Source: CAIVAT01 sp037141055 (GTDB lineage Bacteria > Bacteroidota > Bacteroidia > Bacteroidales > FEN-979). From it: a stretch of DNA of 18,525 nucleotides. Of this stretch, positions 14,480 through 18,525 are shown piece by piece. The notes under the pieces are model-generated. The model was given only the letters and a program-made list of their open reading frames with translations, made no database searches and was not told where the DNA came from. The stretch spans positions 1 to 18,525 of the forward strand of contig JBAXDH010000071.1 in NCBI GenBank assembly GCA_037141055.1, given 5' to 3'. Position 1 is the stretch's first letter, and each line of letters begins with the position of its first letter. Both the position numbers and the translations under genes were made by a program.

Positions 14480-15799
14480 TTATTCAAAATACGCAGAAAA
14501 CCCCAGCTCCAGCAATTCCTTTACCGGCCGGCAATCAGTTGAACAGACATCGCCTGTCCGGTTTTTTGCTACTGAGCCGCACCCTCCTCCGCATGCCAGC
14601 TGCATGTTGCAGGTGAGGCATTCTGGGATAGCGGTCACGTCGCGGTTTTCCCAGGCAGCGATCATCTCATTTTTGCGGGAAACGTCGGGGTAGAATGTCC
14701 CAAGTGATTCATCTGCTTTCCCTACAGTAGCTGTGCACGAATAGATTTGTCCGGTATAATCAAAGGCCCATTCGGTTTTGCAGGCAGGGCACGCATCGAA
14801 TAACGGGTCCGGAAGGCTGCCGTTTTCGGCCAGGAATTTCGAAATGGAATATGCAGGTTTATAAAACTCCGGGATGTACGGGTGTTCCTTCACCTGCCGG
14901 TAGATGGTTTCATACAGTGAAATCCTGCTGAACAGTTTTTCGGAAGTTGACTGGCAATGATGCAGTTCGTAATTCCGGCCAATCTGCGTTTTGAAGAATT
15001 CACTTTTAGTCCAGCCCTTATCTATGGCAAATCGTGCCATTTCAGGAAGACCCTCAATGTTCTCTTTGTCAATAACCATGCGCAGGTTAACAGGTAAACC
15101 TTCCTGCAGGCAGGCGTCAATACCCTGTACGATTTTCTCAAAGGTAGCTCCGCCGCCTTTCAGGAAACGACGAGCGTCATGTACACTCCCAATCCCGTCG
15201 AGCGTAACCTGGATTTCGCGGATTTCTGCTAATTTCAGGATGTCGACGTACTCTGCCAGCGAATAACCATTTGTTACAAAACAGACTTCAAGGTTCGATT
15301 CACGGGCCAGTTTCAGCAGGTAAACCATCAGCCCCTTTTGCTTCGGCGAATTCAGCAGGGGCTCTCCTCCGAAAACTGTGATGTACTTCTTGCGGCCGGC
15401 AAATTCACGGCCGACATAATGAAAAAATGCCTCAATCACTTCGGTCGTGAGTTCCTGGTTAGAATTGGCATATTCATCCTGGTAGCAATAGGTGCAGGCG
15501 AAATTGCATCTGTAATTCGGGACAAAAAACAATTGCACTTCATCCTCATCGCGGGTGTCGATAAAATCGAGATACTTGCTGCGATAGAGCCGTTCCTCCT
15601 CTTTTGCGTCAACCAGGTAACCCTGTTCTTCCATGTTCTTATGAAAATCTAACGCAATCTCTTTTCCATCAAGGAAATCACGCACCATTTTTCCTTCATC
15701 GGGATTTAAAATATCTGCGCTGCCGCTGAGCAGGTTAACTATGAAAAAGTTATCTGATCCTGCGATTCCGGAAAAAATATTGTGTTTGGAGTAAATCAT
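14480..15799 (-). CDS. Radical SAM/SPASM peptide maturase
   Basis: A 439-residue radical SAM enzyme. An N-terminal region (1-90) with LLSGSADILNPDE resembles the leader-handling part of RiPP maturases. The radical SAM core starts with NYRCNFACTYCYQ (cluster ligands C98, C102, C105) and has GGEP at 144-147. The SPASM domain carries nine cysteines (C337, C340, C355, C394, C397, C403, C407, C419, C423), enough for two auxiliary Fe-S clusters as in anaerobic sulfatase-maturase and peptide-thioether enzymes. Its ATG lies 13 bases after the stop of a 35-residue Cys-rich peptide gene, the classic precursor-maturase arrangement. Family enzymes form thioether or C-C crosslinks, or oxidise residues. 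The reaction here is unknown. No sulfatase is present, so sulfatase maturation is unlikely. Confidence 0.9.
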   Translation of the reverse strand: MIYSKHNIFSGIAGSDNFFIVNLLSGSADILNPDEGKMVRDFLDGKEIALDFHKNMEEQGYLVDAKEEERLYRSKYLDFIDTRDEDEVQLFFVPNYRCNFACTYCYQDEYANSNQELTTEVIEAFFHYVGREFAGRKKYITVFGGEPLLNSPKQKGLMVYLLKLARESNLEVCFVTNGYSLAEYVDILKLAEIREIQVTLDGIGSVHDARRFLKGGGATFEKIVQGIDACLQEGLPVNLRMVIDKENIEGLPEMARFAIDKGWTKSEFFKTQIGRNYELHHCQSTSEKLFSRISLYETIYRQVKEHPYIPEFYKPAYSISKFLAENGSLPDPLFDACPACKTEWAFDYTGQIYSCTATVGKADESLGTFYPDVSRKNEMIAAWENRDVTAIPECLTCNMQLACGGGCGSVAKNRTGDVCSTDCRPVKELLELGFSAYFE

Positions 15800-15812
15800 T
15801 GGATTTCAAACC

Positions 15813-15920
15813 TTAATCGTGGCAACCTACAATGGTTTTCGACGTTTTGGCGCAACATTGTGCTACCTTTTTTGTTTCTGCCTTTTGAACTTTCACCTTT
15901 TTCTTAACAAGACTTTTCAT
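15813..15920 (-). CDS. Small Cys-rich peptide, candidate RiPP precursor
   Basis: A 35-codon frame from ATG (15920-15918) to TAA (15815-15813). It starts MKSLVKKKVKVQK, a Lys-rich leader-like half (7 Lys in the first 18 residues), and ends QCCAKTSKTIVGCHD, with C22, C23 and C33 and a terminal Cys-His-Asp. It sits 25 bases after the methyltransferase gene and 13 bases before the radical SAM/SPASM maturase, on the same strand. Size, Cys-rich C-terminal half and position are those of a RiPP precursor; C22/C23/C33 would be the likely modification or metal-binding sites. No GG cleavage site, peptidase or dedicated exporter is visible. The alternative is an unmodified As(III)- or metal-binding peptide, since three thiols suit trigonal arsenite binding. 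It matches no named precursor family I recognise. Confidence 0.7.
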   Translation of the reverse strand: MKSLVKKKVKVQKAETKKVAQCCAKTSKTIVGCHD

Positions 15921-15945
15921 GGTTTTAAAATTTAAGAGTTTGTAT

Positions 15946-16578
15946 TTAAATGGTAACTTTCTTTCCCGCTATGGTAAAACTGGCCACTTCCGCATTCCCC
16001 TTGGCATAGGGAGGAGATTCTTCAATAATTTCAACCGAGGCAAATCCTGCCTTTTCAAGTTGCTGCATATATTCAGCACGGGTTACCGACCCGGCCCAGC
16101 ATTCAGCCACAGCCACAGGATCGTTCCTGTATTCATCGGCGATGGCGGCAGTGGCATAAATATCGCTGATAACGAACCTGCCCCCCGTTTTCAGAATGCG
16201 GTATACCTCGTTCCACACAGCCTGTTTGTCGGCAGCATGGTTCAGCGTACAGTTGGAGATTACCAGGTCAGCCGTATTATCGGGGAGTTGGAGGCTTTCA
16301 AGTTCACTGCGCACAAAACTGACATTGGTCACGCCGAATTTTTTCGCATTGCGGCGGGCTTTATCAAGCATGCCGTCGGAAATATCGATGCCGTAAACAA
16401 AACCGGTTTCACCAACCGTTTCAGCCATGCGCAAAACATCCGTACCACGGCCGCTTCCCAGGTCAACACACACCTCCCCGCTTTTGGGTTCGGCAAAATT
16501 GATGGCGCCGCCGCATGATAAGCAGCATTCCGTTCCGGCCAGTTCGCTATACCTGCTGTTAATTTCCTTTATATCCAT
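15946..16578 (-). CDS. arsM: ArsM-like SAM-dependent methyltransferase
   Basis: A 210-residue class I methyltransferase. SAM motif I is VDLGSGRGTD (38-47), followed by GIDISDGMLDKAR and the downstream strand LVISNCTLNH. Cysteines C110 (in SNCTLNH) and C160 (in CWAGS) are exactly 50 residues apart, as are the arsenic-binding C174 and C224 of the algal enzyme CmArsM. The N-terminus adds C18, C19 and C22 (TECCLSC), comparable to the N-terminal Cys of ArsM but closer to motif I. ArsM methylates As(III) to mono- and dimethyl species. It is divergent from arsR, supporting an arsenic role. Because the peptide and maturase genes follow directly, methylation of a peptide-bound arsenic or of the peptide itself is also possible. 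C-terminal truncation compared with long ArsMs is noted. Confidence 0.8.
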   Translation of the reverse strand: MDIKEINSRYSELAGTECCLSCGGAINFAEPKSGEVCVDLGSGRGTDVLRMAETVGETGFVYGIDISDGMLDKARRNAKKFGVTNVSFVRSELESLQLPDNTADLVISNCTLNHAADKQAVWNEVYRILKTGGRFVISDIYATAAIADEYRNDPVAVAECWAGSVTRAEYMQQLEKAGFASVEIIEESPPYAKGNAEVASFTIAGKKVTI

Positions 16579-16668
16579 AGAATGATGGTTCCTTCAATAA
16601 TATGCTAAAATCAGTTAGTTTTAAGTCGTGATCATTCGTTCCGTAAATTTCATCATGGTTGCAAAAAG

Positions 16669-16687
16669 AAAAAATCCATGATTTTTT
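16669..16687. other. Short hairpin in the leader of the arsM operon
   Basis: AAAAAATC-CAT-GATTTTTT is a perfect inverted repeat with eight-base arms and a three-base loop. It lies between the inferred start of the leftward transcript (near 16691) and the methyltransferase ATG at 16578. It could be an operator or a weak RNA structure; it is AT-rich and may be by chance. Confidence 0.3.
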
Positions 16688-16697
16688 AAATCCGCTG

Positions 16698-16705
16698 CAA
16701 AAGTA
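16698..16705 (-). promoter_or_regulatory. Candidate -7 box of the arsM-peptide-maturase operon
   Basis: On the minus strand this reads TACTTTTG, an exact TAnnTTTG match, 120 bases before the methyltransferase start. No good -33 TTG is present at 19-21 bases, so the assignment is tentative. Confidence 0.4.
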
Positions 16706-16820
16706 AAATATTTTTTCAATAAATCGCTTAAATATCACTATTATTTTTTCTGAAGCCTTTTTTCAGTTTTTTTTAGGGTGTGGTGACAATCTTTGTGTTA
16801 AATACCCATGATTTTTATGT

Positions 16821-16828
16821 TAACTTTG
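16821..16828 (+). promoter_or_regulatory. Candidate -7 box of the arsR-arsEFG operon
   Basis: TAACTTTG matches TAnnTTTG exactly and lies 29 bases before the preferred arsR start at 16858. A degenerate -33 (TTA at 16798-16800, 20-base spacing) is the best upstream partner. An inverted repeat follows directly. Confidence 0.45.
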
Positions 16829-16846
16829 TTTCGTTATTCTACGAAA
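16829..16846. promoter_or_regulatory. Candidate ArsR operator
   Basis: TTTCGT-TATTCT-ACGAAA is a perfect inverted repeat with six-base arms directly after the -7 box, across the expected transcription start and 11 bases before the arsR ATG. ArsR-family repressors typically bind such 12-2-12 or shorter imperfect repeats over their own start site. Binding is inferred from position and symmetry. Confidence 0.5.
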
Positions 16847-16857
16847 TACAAAACAGA

Positions 16858-17166
16858 ATGATTGCTGAGAAGAAATATTATTCAGGATCACAGGAAAAAA
16901 TGGCCCGGTATGCAAAAGCAATTGCTCACCCGGCAAGGGTGTACATCCTGGACTTCCTTGCCGATAACATTGACAAGTGCTGTTACAGTGGCGACATGGC
17001 CGAAGATATCCCCATTGCACGCTCAACCCTTTCGGAACACCTGAAGGCGTTGAAAGAGGCCGGCCTGATCCAGGGGGAGATCAATCCTCCCTATATCAAA
17101 TATTGTATCAACAAAGCAAACTGGGAAGAGGCCAGGGAGATGTTCGAGGGCTTTTTCAGAAAATAA
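16858..17166 (+). CDS. arsR: ArsR-family metalloregulator
   Basis: A 102-residue winged helix-turn-helix repressor. I use the ATG at 16858 (MIAEKKYYSG): a longer frame from 16780 would place the promoter box and inverted repeat inside the gene and add 26 residues with no family match. The helix-turn-helix region spans IARSTLSEHLKALKEAGLI (53-71), the ArsR signature, after ALSHPAR-like AIAHPARVYIL (21-31). Vicinal C41 and C42 (DKCCYSGDM) sit before the recognition helices, where arsenic-sensing family members carry their As(III) thiols; C83 could be the third ligand. It probably represses both the rightward arsEFG genes and the divergent arsM operon until arsenite or a similar soft metalloid binds. 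Confidence 0.88.
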   Translation: MIAEKKYYSGSQEKMARYAKAIAHPARVYILDFLADNIDKCCYSGDMAEDIPIARSTLSEHLKALKEAGLIQGEINPPYIKYCINKANWEEAREMFEGFFRK

Positions 17167-17214
17167 TGTTGTAATGTGCTGATGTGATAATATACTGATG
17201 TTTAATATGTTGAA
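17167..17214. repeat. Degenerate eight-base-periodic tract after arsR
   Basis: Directly after the arsR stop codon the sequence runs in eight-base units TGTTGTAA, TGTGCTGA, TGTGATAA, TATACTGA, TGTTTAAT. Read on the minus strand, the best units are the same TYAKCACA octamer as in the array after arsF, so the arsE-arsF pair is flanked by inverted copies. Confidence 0.55.
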
Positions 17215-17246
17215 TATACAGTCGTTAAATTTAAATCGTAAATCAT

Positions 17247-17483
17247 ATGATGGAAATTAAAATTTTAGGCCCGGGATGTTCCAAATGCAACACACTTGAA
17301 AAACTCACACGGGAAGTTGTTGAGAAGAACGGGATCAATGCCTCCATAACCAAAATTGACGACATCATGGAGATCATGAAATATGGCGTAATGTCAACTC
17401 CCGCCCTGGTTATTAATGAAAGGGTGGTCCTGAAGGGCCGCATACCCTCATCCGATGAATTAAAGCAATTGTTAACAAAATAA
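17247..17483 (+). CDS. arsE: ArsE-like small thioredoxin-fold protein
   Basis: A 78-residue cytosolic thioredoxin/glutaredoxin-fold protein that opens MMEIKILGPGCSKCNTLEK, with the redox pair C11-x-x-C14 and the cis-proline loop STPALVINE (about 50-58). It belongs to the MTH895/TM0996 redox-active disulfide family, whose members in arsenic loci are called ArsE. In Shewanella arsEFG, ArsE and ArsF together reduce nitro-aromatic arsenicals such as nitarsone and roxarsone, and ArsG exports the amino product. The ATG at 17250, one codon later, is an equally good start. arsF follows 9 bases after its stop, so the two are coupled. Cellular reductant is not evident; the nearby thioredoxin-reductase fusion is a candidate. 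Confidence 0.85.
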   Translation: MMEIKILGPGCSKCNTLEKLTREVVEKNGINASITKIDDIMEIMKYGVMSTPALVINERVVLKGRIPSSDELKQLLTK

Positions 17484-17492
17484 TTTCAGTTT

Positions 17493-17888
17493 ATGAAAAA
17501 GCACATCTTGTTTTTCCTGACCATGGTTATGACTTCCGCCATGTTCGCCGGCACCCCGGTATCGACGACTAAGATTGAAGTCTATTATTTTCACTTTACC
17601 CGTCGGTGCACGACCTGCCAGAATGTTGAAAATGTATCAAAAAAAGCAGTGGAAACACTGTATCCGGAGAAAGTGAAAAATGGCCAGGTCGTGTTCCTGA
17701 GTGTAAACCTCGATGAGAAAGCCGGTGAGGCGATTGGTGCCAAATATAAAATCGAAGGCCAAACCCTGATCATAATCTCAGGGAATAAACGTGTCGACCT
17801 TACCGATAAGGGATTTTTGTATGCCAACGACAGTCCCGCAAAGTTAAAAGCCGAAATAAAAAAAGCGGTAGACAACCTGCTGAAATAA
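17493..17888 (+). CDS. arsF: ArsF-family exported thioredoxin-like protein
   Basis: A 131-residue protein with a signal peptide (about 1-19, MKKHILFF to SAMFAG), placing it in the periplasm. The mature part has YYFHFTRRCTTCQNVE with the redox pair C39 and C42, typical of the ArsF nitrophenyl-compound nitroreductase subunit family, and an overall thioredoxin-like fold (strand GQVVFLSVNLDE, then IEGQTLIIIS). ArsF works with ArsE in reduction of nitro-aromatic arsenicals in the described system; whether this host meets such compounds is unknown, so general thiol-disulfide transfer to ArsG is a reasonable alternative. It lies between arsE and arsG on one strand, with an octamer array separating it from arsG. 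Confidence 0.88.
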   Translation: MKKHILFFLTMVMTSAMFAGTPVSTTKIEVYYFHFTRRCTTCQNVENVSKKAVETLYPEKVKNGQVVFLSVNLDEKAGEAIGAKYKIEGQTLIIISGNKRVDLTDKGFLYANDSPAKLKAEIKKAVDNLLK

Positions 17889-17944
17889 TCATCACATCAG
17901 CACATCATCACATCAGCACATCATCACATCAGCACATTATCACA
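17889..17944. repeat. Seven-copy octamer array between arsF and arsG
   Basis: Beginning right after the arsF stop codon, TCATCACA and TCAGCACA alternate three times each (three exact 16-base units, 17889-17936), followed by a variant TTATCACA. The array ends two bases before the arsG ATG. It is not CRISPR: there are no unique spacers. Similar octamer tracts are known from Bacteroidota intergenic regions. Confidence 0.88.
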
Positions 17945-17946
17945 TT

Positions 17947-18525
17947 ATGCACTATCTCCAGACAATTCTTGAAAACTCCCAGTACGCTGCGATTACTGCG
18001 TTTATCCTTGGGTTAATGACTGCAATCAGTCCTTGCCCGCTGGCAACCAACATTTCGGCAATCGGGTTTATTAGTCGTGATATTGAAAACCGCAGACGGG
18101 TTTTTATCAAAGGTCTTGTTTACACGCTGGGCCGCGCAGTTTCATATACAGGTTTGGGGGTAATTCTTTTCTTCGGTGCCAGTAAAATGCACGTCACGCT
18201 GCTCTTCCAGGGATGGGGTGAAAAACTCCTTGGACCATTGCTGATAATCATTGGTCTTTTGATGCTCGATTTCATCAGGATAAAATTCCCGGGGTTCTCC
18301 GGCCTGACTGAAAAAATGGGAGAACACAGCAAACGCAGCTATTGGGGGACATTATTGTTGGGAATGGTCTTTGCAATGGCCTTCTGCCCATACAGCGGTG
18401 TGCTCTATTTCGCCATGCTGATCCCGATGACCATAACCAGTATCAGCGGTTTGTATCTGCCTGTCGTTTTCGCCATTGCGACTGGCTTACCGGTAATTAT
18501 TTTTGCATGGTTGCTTGCCTTTGCG
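17947..18525 (+). CDS. arsG: ArsG-family CcdA/DsbD-like membrane permease, N-terminal 193 residues (cut by window edge)
   Basis: The frame is open from the ATG at 17947 to the window end. The sequence is strongly hydrophobic with about five membrane segments visible (near 12-35, 58-78, 94-112, 133-165, 168-193). Conserved cysteines C30 in TAISPCPLATN and C147 in AFCPYSG lie in membrane segments, as in the CcdA/DsbD thiol-transfer family. The block SPCPLATNISAIGFIS is that of the ArsG aromatic aminobenzylarsenical efflux permease family. The described role is export of trivalent aminobenzyl arsenicals; electron transfer across the membrane to periplasmic ArsF is the other plausible role given the fold. 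It completes the arsR-arsE-arsF-arsG order. Confidence 0.88.
   Translation, partial: MHYLQTILENSQYAAITAFILGLMTAISPCPLATNISAIGFISRDIENRRRVFIKGLVYTLGRAVSYTGLGVILFFGASKMHVTLLFQGWGEKLLGPLLIIIGLLMLDFIRIKFPGFSGLTEKMGEHSKRSYWGTLLLGMVFAMAFCPYSGVLYFAMLIPMTITSISGLYLPVVFAIATGLPVIIFAWLLAFA

Noticed and set aside
14480..15799. Arsenosugar radical SAM enzyme ArsS or a sulfatase maturase
   Set aside because: The cluster motif, SPASM cysteines and length differ from ArsS, and no sulfatase gene is nearby; the short peptide gene upstream fits a peptide maturase better.
17889..17944. CRISPR-like array
   Set aside because: The units are direct eight- or 16-base tandem repeats with no unique spacers and no cas gene nearby.

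Overview
The window looks like chromosomal DNA from an anaerobic or facultative member of the Bacteroidota. This rests on the -7 boxes of the form TAnnTTTG in front of several genes, the general lack of Shine-Dalgarno sequences, and families typical of that phylum (secreted BNR-propeller protein, LolA-like partner, HMA protein ending in CCQYDRP, arsEFG-type genes). No rRNA, tRNA, CRISPR array, insertion sequence or phage structural module was found. No gene-free stretch exceeds 300 bases.

Left part (1-5056). On the minus strand lie a B12-binding radical SAM protein (cut by the window edge), an M15 peptidase, a class V aminotransferase/cysteine-desulfurase-like enzyme and a NifX/NifB-like small protein. 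Divergent from the last is a Crp/Fnr regulator followed by a MobA-like molybdenum cofactor guanylyltransferase. The regulator has FNR-spaced cysteines but a CRP-type recognition helix, and a perfect TGTGAT-N4-ATCACA palindrome lies in its own promoter region. A periplasmic heavy-metal-associated (HMA) protein faces MobA.

Middle (5339-13076). A LolA-like lipoprotein-sorting protein is followed one base later by a large secreted beta-propeller protein. Next comes an etfB-etfA-acyl-CoA dehydrogenase operon behind a well-formed Bacteroidota promoter. EtfB carries the DGDTAQVGP motif associated with electron-bifurcating ETFs.

Right part (13144-18525), the most interesting. It is an arsenic-type island built around an ArsR repressor. 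To the right run arsR, an arsE-like thioredoxin, arsF and arsG (cut by the edge), the set linked to handling of aromatic arsenicals. To the left run an ArsM-like methyltransferase, a 35-residue Cys-rich peptide gene, a radical SAM/SPASM peptide maturase starting 13 bases after it, and an N-terminal thioredoxin fused to a thioredoxin-reductase-like domain without the NADPH-specific arginines. The peptide-maturase pair has the layout of a ribosomally synthesised, post-translationally modified peptide (RiPP) system inside an arsenic-responsive locus. I infer a peptide that binds, carries or is modified by arsenic or another thiophilic metal. That role is a hypothesis; the gene arrangement is directly visible.
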